A stretch of DNA of 58,509 bases, from NCBI GenBank assembly GCA_964625225.1, contig CAZVAR010000008.1:1-58509 (forward strand). Direction: 5' to 3'. The translations under genes and the position numbers were made by a program. Shown one piece after another: positions 48,817 to 56,458 of this stretch; position 1 is the first letter of the stretch; every line of letters begins with the position of its first letter. Below the pieces are notes generated by a model. That model was not told the DNA's origin and ran no database searches. It saw nothing but the letters and a program-made list of their open reading frames with translations. This DNA comes from CAZVAR01 sp964625225 (GTDB lineage Bacteria; Pseudomonadota; Alphaproteobacteria; JAJUGE01).

Positions 48817-50208
48817 CTACTCCCCGGCTTCCAGGGCCTCGTCCGGCAGCGACATCGGCCGCCGGGCCCCCTTGGTGACCGGCTCGGTCGCGGCGGGCGG
48901 AGCCTCCGGTCCGCCCCGGATCAGTTTCAGCATGTACCAGGTGCCGGCGCCGAATACGATTGCGTAGGCGACCACGAAGGCCGCCAGCGAGGTCGCGACG
49001 CTGGCGCCCGTGACCGGCGACACGGCGTCGGCCGTGCGCATCAGGCCGTAGACGACGTAGGGCTGTCGGCCGACCTCCGCCGTGAACCACCCCGTCAGCA
49101 CGGCAACGAAGCCGGAAGGGGTCATCGCCATCACGAACAGCAGGAACCAGCGCGACGTCGTCAGACTGCCGCGCCACCAGAGCAGCAGCCCGGCCAGGGC
49201 GACGGCCAGCATCAAGAGGCCGATCCCGACCATGATGCGGAACGAATAGAAGGGGATGGCCACGGGCGGCCGGTCCTGCGGCGCCCATTCCTTGAGCCCG
49301 CGCAGCTCACCCTCCCACTCATGGGTCAGAATCAGGCTGCCGAGCTTCGGGATCTCGATCACATGCCGGTTGGCTTCGGCCGTCTCGTCCGGTACCGCGA
49401 ACAGGATCAGCGGCAGGCCGCGCCCGGTCTCCCAATGGCCCTCGATCGCGGCGATCTTGGCCGGCTGATGTTCGAGCGCGTTGAGTCCCGACAGGTCGCC
49501 GGCGAGGAACTGGACCGGTGTCACGATCGCGGCGAAGCCGACCGCCATCTTCAACATTACCGTGGCATGCTCGCGCGCCCGGCCGCGCCAGAGGTACCAG
49601 GCTGCGACGCCGCCGATCACGAAGCAGGTCGTGAGATAGGCGGCGAGCGTCATGTGGACGAGGCGGTAGGGGAAGGAAGGATTGAAGACGATCGCCCACC
49701 AGTCGACCGGGTAGAAGATGCCGTCGCGCAGCTCGTGGCCGGCCGGCGTCTGCATCCAGCTGTTGGCCGAGAGAATCCAGAAGGCGGAGATCAGCGTGCC
49801 GAGCGCGACCATCAGCGTCGCGAAGAAATGCAGCCCGCGCCCGACCCGATTCCAGCCGAACAGCATCACGCCGAGGAACGACGCCTCCAGGAAGAAGGCG
49901 GTCAGCACCTCATAGGCGAAGAGGGGGCCGAGTACGTTGCCGGTCGCCTCGGAGTACCTGCTCCAGTTCGTGCCGAACTGGTAGGTCCTCACGATGCCGG
50001 AGACGACACCCATCCCGAACGATACGGCGAACAGCTTCACCCAGAACCGGTAGAGTTCGATGTAGACGGCGCGGCCGGTGCGCAGCCACAGGAACTCCAG
50101 CATGGCGAGCCAACTCGCCAGTCCGATCGTGAAGGCCGGGAACAGGATGTGAAAGGAGATGACGAACGCGAACTGGATCCGGGACAGAAGGAGGGGATCG
50201 AGCTCCAC
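48817..50208 (-). CDS. cydA: Cytochrome bd-type (CIO) quinol oxidase subunit I
   Basis: 463-residue haem-bearing subunit. His20 in FVISFHILFPAFTIG is the haem b595 ligand candidate. FGMGVVSGIV and YQFGTNWSRYS follow, and GRQPYVVYG lies in the C-terminal half. The Q-loop is short, typical of CIO-type enzymes. One odd residue: the family position that is normally Met (GIVMxYQFG) is Arg here (GIVRTYQFG). First gene of the cydA-cydB-DUF2474 set; no cydC, cydD or regulator in the window. Confidence 0.94.
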   Translation of the reverse strand: MELDPLLLSRIQFAFVISFHILFPAFTIGLASWLAMLEFLWLRTGRAVYIELYRFWVKLFAVSFGMGVVSGIVRTYQFGTNWSRYSEATGNVLGPLFAYEVLTAFFLEASFLGVMLFGWNRVGRGLHFFATLMVALGTLISAFWILSANSWMQTPAGHELRDGIFYPVDWWAIVFNPSFPYRLVHMTLAAYLTTCFVIGGVAAWYLWRGRAREHATVMLKMAVGFAAIVTPVQFLAGDLSGLNALEHQPAKIAAIEGHWETGRGLPLILFAVPDETAEANRHVIEIPKLGSLILTHEWEGELRGLKEWAPQDRPPVAIPFYSFRIMVGIGLLMLAVALAGLLLWWRGSLTTSRWFLLFVMAMTPSGFVAVLTGWFTAEVGRQPYVVYGLMRTADAVSPVTGASVATSLAAFVVAYAIVFGAGTWYMLKLIRGGPEAPPAATEPVTKGARRPMSLPDEALEAGE

Positions 50209-50324
50209 CGGCGCAACTCCCTGACTGCGACCGCCTTCTCCCGGGTTGAACTAGTGCCGCCGCGCCGGTCGTACAGGCCAATGCGTCGGAATGACGCCTA
50301 ACCGCCGGTGGCGGCACCGGTCCG

Positions 50325-50948
50325 TCAACTCATCGGCACATCGACAATGTGCTTGCGGTAACCCTCGCGTTCGCACAGTCGATCGTACCAGCGCTCGACG
50401 TTCGGAAAGGCCGGGCGCCGGAAATCGAGGCGGAACCAGCGGTGCAGAATCGGGCCGAACGGGATGTCCGCGATCGTGAGCCGGTCGCCGCAGAGGAAGC
50501 GGCGGCCCTCGATCCGCGCCTCCAGAATCCCCATTGCCTTCGCCGACGCCTCCACCGCTGCATCAATCACCGCCTGGTCACGCTGCGCGGCCGGGGTTCG
50601 CACGAGCTGGAAGAAGATCGGGATATAGGCTGGGCCGAGCACGGTGAGCTGCCAGTCCATCCAGCGCTCGGCATCGGCGCGCTCGCGCAGGTCGGCAGGG
50701 CAGAGCCCGCCCGCGTCGTGCTTCGCCGCGAGATAGCGAACGATGCTGTTGGACTCCCACAGCACGAAACCGTCTTCCTCGATCGTCGGAACCAAGCCGT
50801 TCGGATTGAGCGCAAGATATTCCGGCGTGTCGTTCCCTCCGAAGGGGCCGCCGAGATCGACCCTCTCGAAGGCCAGGCCGAGCTCTTCGCAGGTCCAGAG
50901 TACCTTCATCACGTTGCTGGAGGTGGTGCGACCCCAGATCTTCAGCAT
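50325..50948 (-). CDS. Glutathione S-transferase family protein
   Basis: 207 residues. N-terminal thioredoxin-like domain (KIWGRTTSSNVMKVLWTCEEL; LNPNGLVPTIEEDGFVLWESNSIVRYLA with the cis-Pro and the ES motif), then an all-helical C-terminal domain with GDRLTIADIPFG. The catalytic residue is probably Ser/Thr in RTTSSNV. Substrate unknown. Starts 17 bp after mltA on the same strand, so possibly co-transcribed. Confidence 0.88.
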   Translation of the reverse strand: MLKIWGRTTSSNVMKVLWTCEELGLAFERVDLGGPFGGNDTPEYLALNPNGLVPTIEEDGFVLWESNSIVRYLAAKHDAGGLCPADLRERADAERWMDWQLTVLGPAYIPIFFQLVRTPAAQRDQAVIDAAVEASAKAMGILEARIEGRRFLCGDRLTIADIPFGPILHRWFRLDFRRPAFPNVERWYDRLCEREGYRKHIVDVPMS

Positions 50949-50965
50949 GTCCTCTCTCCCTCCCT

Positions 50966-52168
50966 TCAGGAACCGGCGGCGATCCGCGCCGCTGCCGCGT
51001 GCGGCAGCAGCAGATGATAGCGCCCCTGCGACTTCATCGCGCCGGCGAGTTTCTCGGCTTCCTCACCGGCGCCCCAGAACAGGTCACCGCGGACCGGTCC
51101 TCTGATGGCGCCGCCGGTGTCCTGGGCAATGACGAGCCGCCGCAGCCGGTCCCGCGACCGCAGCGGATGTTCGGCATCGAGCCAGACCGGTGCTCCGAGC
51201 GGGACGAAGCGGCGATCGACGGCGAGGCTGCGGCCCGGCGTGAGTGGCACGCCCTGCGCTCCGATCGGCTCCTCTTCCTGCAGCTCGCGGAAGAATACGT
51301 AGGAGGGGTTCCGCTGCATCAGCGCCCTGCCCTCGTCCGGATGAGCCGCGATCCAGGCGCGGATCGCCTGCATCGACATCTCCTCGCGCGGGATCTCGCC
51401 GCGGTCGATCAGTTCGCGCCCGATCGCGACATAGGAATGACCGTTCTGGGCGGCATAGCCGACCCGCACGACGCCGCCGTCCGGCAGGACGACCCGCCCC
51501 GAGCCCTGGATATGCAGGAAGAACGCGTCCACCGGATCGTCCACCCAAAGCAGCTCGAGATTCTGGCCGTCGAGCGCTCCGGCTTCGATCGCCGCGCGAT
51601 CGGGATAGGGCTCGAGCCGCCCGTCCACCACGCGGCCGGCAATTCGCTCGCCCTTCAGGCTCTCGCGGAAGGCGCCGAGATCGACGGTGACCAGATCCGG
51701 CGGCCGACGGTGCAGCGGCACGGTGTAGGGCGGCTCGGGCCGCCGTGCGCCGCGCAGCTCCGGCTCGTAATAGCCGGTGAAGAGCCCGTCCGGGTCGCCG
51801 TTGTCGGCGGCGCGGAACGGGACGAAGTGGGCCTCGAAGAACCGCTGCGCGGCGTCCGGAGTCTCCGGGTCGACAGCGGCGGCGGCCGCGCACGGCGCCT
51901 GCCAGTCCGCGGCGACCGTTTCCACCGCGCCCGCTAAGCGCCGATCCGGCGGGAGTGCGGTGAGCTTGGTGCAGGATCGAAGAAAGGCGTGCAGCGCCGC
52001 CGCCGGCCGATCCTCGCGCCAGCCGGGGAGATCCGCGAAGGCCGTGGCGGTCAGGACAAGCTTCGGCTCCGGCGGGGGTTTCTTGCCACAGCCCGGGATG
52101 AATGCAAGGATCGCAACCGCGATGCAACAAGCGCGCAACCCGAGCAGCGCTCCTCGAGCCGACCTCAC
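50966..52168 (-). CDS. mltA: Membrane-bound lytic murein transglycosylase A
   Basis: 400-residue lipoprotein-type transglycosylase that cuts peptidoglycan with formation of 1,6-anhydro-MurNAc. The signal region ends AFIPGC, a lipobox-like site at Cys27. The MltA domain has FTGYYEPELRGAR and FFLHIQGSGRVVLPDGG; the C-terminal 3D domain has RRLVIAQDTGGAIRGPVRGDLFWG, where the Asp of QDTGGAI is the catalytic acid by homology. GTG start at 52168. Usually found beside smr in alphaproteobacteria; here smr is elsewhere. Confidence 0.92.
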   Translation of the reverse strand: MRSARGALLGLRACCIAVAILAFIPGCGKKPPPEPKLVLTATAFADLPGWREDRPAAALHAFLRSCTKLTALPPDRRLAGAVETVAADWQAPCAAAAAVDPETPDAAQRFFEAHFVPFRAADNGDPDGLFTGYYEPELRGARRPEPPYTVPLHRRPPDLVTVDLGAFRESLKGERIAGRVVDGRLEPYPDRAAIEAGALDGQNLELLWVDDPVDAFFLHIQGSGRVVLPDGGVVRVGYAAQNGHSYVAIGRELIDRGEIPREEMSMQAIRAWIAAHPDEGRALMQRNPSYVFFRELQEEEPIGAQGVPLTPGRSLAVDRRFVPLGAPVWLDAEHPLRSRDRLRRLVIAQDTGGAIRGPVRGDLFWGAGEEAEKLAGAMKSQGRYHLLLPHAAAARIAAGS

Positions 52169-52285
52169 GATCCCTCCGATATCGTCGGCGAACCGGATGG
52201 TGCGCCGGTCCGGCAGTCCGCCGGCGTGCCCGCATGCCGTCGGGGTCCTGCGCAGTCGCTCGCCCTACGACGGCTGGAATGCGAG

Positions 52286-53611
52286 ATGCTCATCTGGGAA
52301 ATCCTCATCGTCCTCCTGCTGATCCTGCTGAACGGCTATTTCGCCATGTCGGAGCTGGCCGTGGTCTCGGCACGCCGGGCCCGACTACAGGGGATGGCCG
52401 AGCAGGGCAACCGCGGAGCCCGGGCCGCACTCGCGCTCACCGACGATCCCGGCCGCTTCCTCTCGACGGTCCAGGTCGGCATCACCCTGGTCGGCGTGCT
52501 GACGGGTGCGTTCGGCGGTGCGACGCTGGCGGGCTATCTGGCCGAGTGGCTGCGGTCGGTTCCGGTGCTCGCCGGATCGGCCGATGCGATTGCCTTGGGG
52601 CTGGTCGTGGTCGCCATCACCTACCTGACCCTGATCGCGGGCGAGCTGGTACCGAAGCGGATCGCACTGGTTGCGGCCGAGCGCATCGCCGTGCTGGTCG
52701 CCCGGCCGATGACCTTGCTGTCGCGCGTCGCGGCACCCGTCGTGTGGCTGCTGCAGCGCTCGACCGATGGCGTGCTGACCCTGCTCCGGATCCCGCGGGA
52801 GCGGTCGGCCGCGGTGACGGAAGACGAGGTCCGCATCATGATCGCGGAAGGGGCCAGCACCGGCATCTTCCACGAGGCGGAACGGATCATGGTCGAGCGG
52901 CTGCTGCGCATTGCCGACCGATCGGTTCAGGCGATCATGACACCGCGCTTCGAGATCGTCTGGCTGGACCTGGAGGACGACCCCGCCACGATCCGCCGGG
53001 AGATCGCCGCGAGCGGGCATTCGCGCTTTCCCGTGTGCAAGGGGGAGATCGACGAGATCGTGGGGATCGTCCAGGTGAAGGATCTGTTCGACCGTTCGCT
53101 CCAGGGCAAGCCCTTCGACGTAGCCGAGGCGGCGCTGCCGCCGCTGGTCGTGCATGAGAGCACGACCATCCTGCGGCTGCTGGAGACGTTCCGCGGCGCG
53201 CCGATCCATATGGCGATCATCGTCGACGAATATGGCAGCGTCGTGGGCATCGCCACGCCACTCGACGTTCTGACGGCGATCACCGGCGAGCTGCCGGAAG
53301 GCACGACCGACGAGGCGCCGGCGGTCGTGCGCCGCGCCGACGGTTCCTGGCTGATCGACGGAATGCTGGACATCGAGGCGGCGGAACACGTGCTGCAGCG
53401 CCGCAACATGCGCGGCGAGCACGATTTCAACACCCTGGGTGGATTCGTGCTGTGGCAGCTCGGGCATCTCCCGCAGCCCGGCGAGAGCTTCGACTGGGAC
53501 GGCCTGTGCTTCGAGGTGGTGGATATGGACGGCCGCCGCATCGACAAGGTGCTGGTCCGGCCCACCAAAAGCGAATCCGGCGACACGCCGGAGCCGTCCG
53601 AGACGCGCTGA
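52286..53611 (+). CDS. CNNM/CorC-type hemolysin family protein
   Basis: 441 residues. DUF21/CNNM membrane domain with about four helices (residues 1-180: LLLILLNGYFAMSELAVVSARR, GYLAEWL, ITYLTLIAGELVPKRIAL). A pair of CBS domains follows (about 205-325: IMTPRFEIVWLD, FPVCKGEIDEIVGIVQVKDL, IIVDEYGSVVGIATPLDVL), then a C-terminal CorC_HlyC domain (SWLIDGMLDIEAAEHVL, FNTLGGFVLWQLG). Likely a magnesium or divalent-cation exporter. I chose the ATG at 52286. Divergent from mltA, convergent with the Tim44-like gene. Confidence 0.92.
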   Translation: MLIWEILIVLLLILLNGYFAMSELAVVSARRARLQGMAEQGNRGARAALALTDDPGRFLSTVQVGITLVGVLTGAFGGATLAGYLAEWLRSVPVLAGSADAIALGLVVVAITYLTLIAGELVPKRIALVAAERIAVLVARPMTLLSRVAAPVVWLLQRSTDGVLTLLRIPRERSAAVTEDEVRIMIAEGASTGIFHEAERIMVERLLRIADRSVQAIMTPRFEIVWLDLEDDPATIRREIAASGHSRFPVCKGEIDEIVGIVQVKDLFDRSLQGKPFDVAEAALPPLVVHESTTILRLLETFRGAPIHMAIIVDEYGSVVGIATPLDVLTAITGELPEGTTDEAPAVVRRADGSWLIDGMLDIEAAEHVLQRRNMRGEHDFNTLGGFVLWQLGHLPQPGESFDWDGLCFEVVDMDGRRIDKVLVRPTKSESGDTPEPSETR

Positions 53612-53618
53612 TGGACCC

Positions 53619-53641
53619 GCGGCCGCAGCCCTGGGGGCCGC
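53619..53641. terminator. Terminator-like hairpin
   Basis: GCGGCC at 53619-53624 pairs with GGCCGC at 53636-53641 (11-nt loop), in the 34 bp between the convergent CorC-type and Tim44-like genes. GC-rich with no T-run; moderate support. Confidence 0.35.
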
Positions 53642-53645
53642 CGGC

Positions 53646-54335
53646 TCAATCCGGGGTGCGGGTTGCGACGAGGAGCCAGTTGGGATCGCGCGAGCGGATG
53701 TCGCGCGCGAAGGTCCAGATGTCGGTGACCTCGTCGATGGTGCTGGCGCTGCCGGATACGATGGCACCCTCGGCGTCGCGGGTGACGTTGACCTGCTCGG
53801 AGACGAACTTGACCGTGATCCGGGCCTCGCGCCCGTCCAGCTCGGCTTCGACGATCTCCACGCCCTTGATGCCGACCAGGGTGGAATCGAAACTGTGGCC
53901 GGCCTTCTCGCGTTGGCGCATGGCGCGCTCGAGGTTGGCGAACACCTCGCCGCTGGTCAGCGGGCGCAGTGTGTCGCGATCGCCGTTGGCGAAGGCGGTC
54001 ACGATCATCTCGAACGCCATCTTCGCGCCCTGGATGAACTGCTCGCCGTCGAAATTCGGATCGGCGGATTGGATCTCCGCGAGCCCCGCCGCGGCCGGCG
54101 ACGAGGCGCGGACCGGAAGCGGCTTGCTGCGGTCCGGCAGGGCCACCACATTGTCCTGCGATACGTCGGAGCGGGACGCATCGGCGCGCCCCGTTTCCGG
54201 CGCGTGCCGGCCGAGGCCGGGCGGACGCCGGCGCTCGTTGCCGGTACGGCGCCCGAGCACGCTGCGCAGCCGAAGAATCAGGAAGGCGGCGACCATGGCG
54301 AAAAAGATGATGTCGAAGAAGGGAACGCCTTCCAT
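53646..54335 (-). CDS. Tim44-like domain protein
   Basis: 229 residues. An N-terminal membrane helix (FFDIIFFAMVAAFLILRLRSVLG) is followed by a basic/proline-rich linker and a C-terminal Tim44-like domain (about residues 80-229): PNFDGEQFIQGAKMAFEMIVTAFANGD, LRPLTSGEVFANLERA, TDIWTFARDIRSRDPNWLLVAT. Related to the mitochondrial import protein Tim44; in alphaproteobacteria such proteins are linked with membrane protein or TimA/TimB-like functions that are little known. I chose the ATG at 54335. Divergent from fxsA. Confidence 0.88.
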   Translation of the reverse strand: MEGVPFFDIIFFAMVAAFLILRLRSVLGRRTGNERRRPPGLGRHAPETGRADASRSDVSQDNVVALPDRSKPLPVRASSPAAAGLAEIQSADPNFDGEQFIQGAKMAFEMIVTAFANGDRDTLRPLTSGEVFANLERAMRQREKAGHSFDSTLVGIKGVEIVEAELDGREARITVKFVSEQVNVTRDAEGAIVSGSASTIDEVTDIWTFARDIRSRDPNWLLVATRTPD

Positions 54336-54471
54336 GCGCACTGCTCCGGTGAGGCCGAGCAAACCTGCCGCCCACGTTCGGGAAACGGCCACCACCTTTT
54401 CGCCGCCGGCGGCCGCCGGCCGTACCGCGACCATTCTCAAGAGATAGGCGGTCGGCCCGGAAAGGGCAAGC

Positions 54472-55038
54472 ATGCGTTTCCCAGTCCTTCTCGCGCTTTT
54501 CATGGTGCCGATCGTCGAGATCGGCATCTTCATCTCGGTCGGAGAGCAAATCGGCCTGTGGCCGACTCTGCTCGGCATTCTGATTACGACGGTCGCCGGC
54601 GTGGCGCTGGTCCGCTTCCAGGGCCTGCAGACCCTCCGGCGCATGCAGGAGACGCTCGCCCGCCACGAGCCGCCGGTCCGAGAGCTGTTCGACGGCACCT
54701 GCATTCTGCTGGGCGGCGCCCTGCTCTTGATTCCGGGCTTCCTGACCGATGTGATCGGCCTGCTGCTGCTGCTGCCGCCCTTGCGGACCGCACTGCACCG
54801 CGTTCTGCTGCGCCGCGGCTTTGCCGGGGCGGAATGGCAGCGCACGGAGCGGCAGCACGCGGCGTGGCGGCGGACGGAGACCTACCGGGCCGGCGCCGCG
54901 GCGGCCGACCGCGGCAGCCCGCGGCCGGGCGGCAATCCCTGGGCGGGACCAGTGATCGACGTCGAATACGAGGATGTCGGCCGTCCCGATCGCCGGGAGG
55001 ACGACGGGGGTTCGAGCGGGGAGGGGGAGCATCGATGA
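54472..55038 (+). CDS. fxsA: FxsA family membrane protein
   Basis: 188-residue FxsA/UPF0716 protein, whose E. coli member suppresses phage T7 exclusion by F plasmid. The motif PIVEIGIFISVGEQIGLWPTLLGILITTVAGVALVRFQG covers the first two helices, and LLLIPGFLTDVIGLLLLLPPLR the third and fourth. A longer Arg/Gly-rich tail follows (about 115-188) with VIDVEYEDV near the end. ATG at 54472. Its stop overlaps the next gene's start (ATGA). Confidence 0.88.
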   Translation: MRFPVLLALFMVPIVEIGIFISVGEQIGLWPTLLGILITTVAGVALVRFQGLQTLRRMQETLARHEPPVRELFDGTCILLGGALLLIPGFLTDVIGLLLLLPPLRTALHRVLLRRGFAGAEWQRTERQHAAWRRTETYRAGAAAADRGSPRPGGNPWAGPVIDVEYEDVGRPDRREDDGGSSGEGEHR

Positions 55039-55595
55039 TCCTGGTGCGGCATGGCGAGACGGTCTTCAACCTGCATTTCGGCGCCTCCCGGGTCGATCCC
55101 GGCGTCGAGGATCCCGGGCTGACCGAGCGCGGCATCGCACAGGCGCGCGTGGCCGCCGACGCGCTGGCCGCGTCCGGAGTCCGGCAGCTCGTGGTGAGCC
55201 CCTACCGCCGCACGCTGGAGACGGCTGCCGTCATTCTCGAGCGACTCGACGTGCCGGTGCGGATCGAGCCGCTGATACGGGAGCGCTTCGGCTTCTCCTG
55301 CGACGTCGGCACGCCGCGCTCGCGCCTGCGCGCGCTTTGGCCGCAGCATGCGTTCGACCACCTGGAGGAGCGCTGGTGGGGCGGGGTTGCGGAGCCGGAG
55401 CACCGGCTGGCCGCGCGCTGCGAGCGGTTCCGCCGGCACATGGCGGCGCAGCGGGACTGGCGCCGGGTGGCGGTGATCACGCATTGGGGCGTGATCCGCG
55501 CGCTGACCGGCCGCCATCTCGGCAATGGCGAGCTCCTGCGCTTCGACCCGACCCGCGAACCGGTGTCGGTTGTGCAAGGTGGCGATCCGTGCTAG
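55035..55595 (+). CDS. Histidine phosphatase family protein
   Basis: 186-residue phosphoglycerate mutase-like phosphatase. The catalytic His is in ILVRHGETVFN; GLTERGIAQARVAADAL and VVSPYRRTLETAAVI give the second Arg; the second His is in VITHWGVIRALTG. Substrate unknown; such proteins cover sugar phosphates to cofactor precursors. The ATG at 55035 overlaps fxsA by 4 bp, so it is coupled to it, and secB follows 31 bp later. Confidence 0.88.
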   Translation: MILVRHGETVFNLHFGASRVDPGVEDPGLTERGIAQARVAADALAASGVRQLVVSPYRRTLETAAVILERLDVPVRIEPLIRERFGFSCDVGTPRSRLRALWPQHAFDHLEERWWGGVAEPEHRLAARCERFRRHMAAQRDWRRVAVITHWGVIRALTGRHLGNGELLRFDPTREPVSVVQGGDPC

Positions 55596-55626
55596 CGAAG
55601 CGGCCCGTCGAGGCCGAGGGACGAGA

Positions 55627-56130
55627 ATGGCTGAAAGCACCACCGGGAATGGCGATGCAGGCGGGCAGAGCAACCTGCCGCCGCTGTCGATAACCCTGCA
55701 GTATGTGAAGGATTTCTCGTTCGAGAATCCGCGGGCGCCGCACAGCTTCGGCAATCTGAGCCCGGCGCCGGAGATCGCCGTCGACATCAATGTCGAGGTC
55801 CACCGGATTCAGGCCAACGTGTTCGAGGTCGTCCTGAACATCCGGGCCCGGGCGGCGCGCGGCGAGGACGTGTTCTTCATCGTCGAGCTCGCCTATGCCG
55901 GCATCTGCGTGGTCGGCAACGTACCGCAGCAGCATGTGCAGCCGCTGGTGACGATCGAGGGGCCGCGCCTGCTGTTCCCCTTCGCCCGAGGGATCATCGC
56001 CGACGCGGTGCGCGACGGCGGCTTCCCGCCGCTGCTGATCAATCCGATCGACTTCGCCAAGCTGTACCAGCAGAACCTGGGGCAGGCGCAGGCCGGCCAG
56101 GGGTCCGGCGAAGGGCAGGCGAACGCCTGA
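55627..56130 (+). CDS. secB: Protein-export chaperone SecB
   Basis: 167-residue cytoplasmic chaperone that keeps preproteins unfolded and hands them to SecA. Seen: LSITLQYVKDFSFENPRAPHSF, PEIAVDINVEVHRI, ELAYAGICVVGNVPQQHVQPLV, and PFARGIIADAVRDGGFPPLLINPIDFAKLYQQN, the SecA- and substrate-binding part. ATG at 55627. Last gene of the fxsA set. Confidence 0.95.
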   Translation: MAESTTGNGDAGGQSNLPPLSITLQYVKDFSFENPRAPHSFGNLSPAPEIAVDINVEVHRIQANVFEVVLNIRARAARGEDVFFIVELAYAGICVVGNVPQQHVQPLVTIEGPRLLFPFARGIIADAVRDGGFPPLLINPIDFAKLYQQNLGQAQAGQGSGEGQANA

Positions 56131-56447
56131 CGCGACCGCCCGCGCCGGCCGTCCCGGAGGGAGAGGGGCGACTTCCGGCGCCGCAACGCGAAAACGTCAA
56201 CAAACGACAACATCCGTTCGCAAACGTCACCCTGCGCCGGCGACCTTCGCGACGGGACGGCGGCGGCGCGCCCCTGCGCCGAACGGTAACTCATGCGCGC
56301 CTCCCCCGACCGCCGATCCGACGGCCGCCATCCTACCGAAGTCCAGGTAAAAATGCAAGTCTTAGGTTTTAATGCCTGATTCGCTGCCGGCCAGCGGCGG
56401 GCGGCGTGGCGGCACGCCGGAGGCTCCCGCGCCTCAGGCCGCGCGCC
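56131..56447. other. Convergent intergenic region after secB
   Basis: 317 bp between the ends of secB (plus) and the methyltransferase (minus). It contains a repeat element at 56202-56230 like the one upstream of lutA, an A+T-rich stretch at about 56340-56385 unlike the surrounding DNA, and a 14-bp tandem duplication at 56431-56458 at the methyltransferase stop. No tRNA, attachment-site repeat or credible gene seen. Confidence 0.5.
56202..56230 (-). repeat. Phased repeat element, copy 2
   Basis: On the minus strand it reads GTGACGTTTGC, 6 bp, then ATGTTGTCGTTT, matching copy 1 at 37307-37335 in 22 of 29 positions. CGTTT recurs at 20- then 10-bp steps. Lies downstream of two convergent genes, where an operator would be unexpected. 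Confidence 0.3.
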
Positions 56448-56458
56448 TCAGGCCGCGC
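56431..56458. repeat. 14-bp perfect tandem duplication at a gene end
   Basis: Two exact copies of GCCTCAGGCCGCGC at 56431-56444 and 56445-56458. The second contains the methyltransferase stop codon; the first repeats it just downstream. Probably slippage or a recent small duplication. Confidence 0.85.

Noticed and set aside
55893..56294. 133-residue minus-strand frame after secB
   Set aside because: Mostly antisense to secB; the unique part is Arg-rich, lacks a convincing ribosome site and matches no family.
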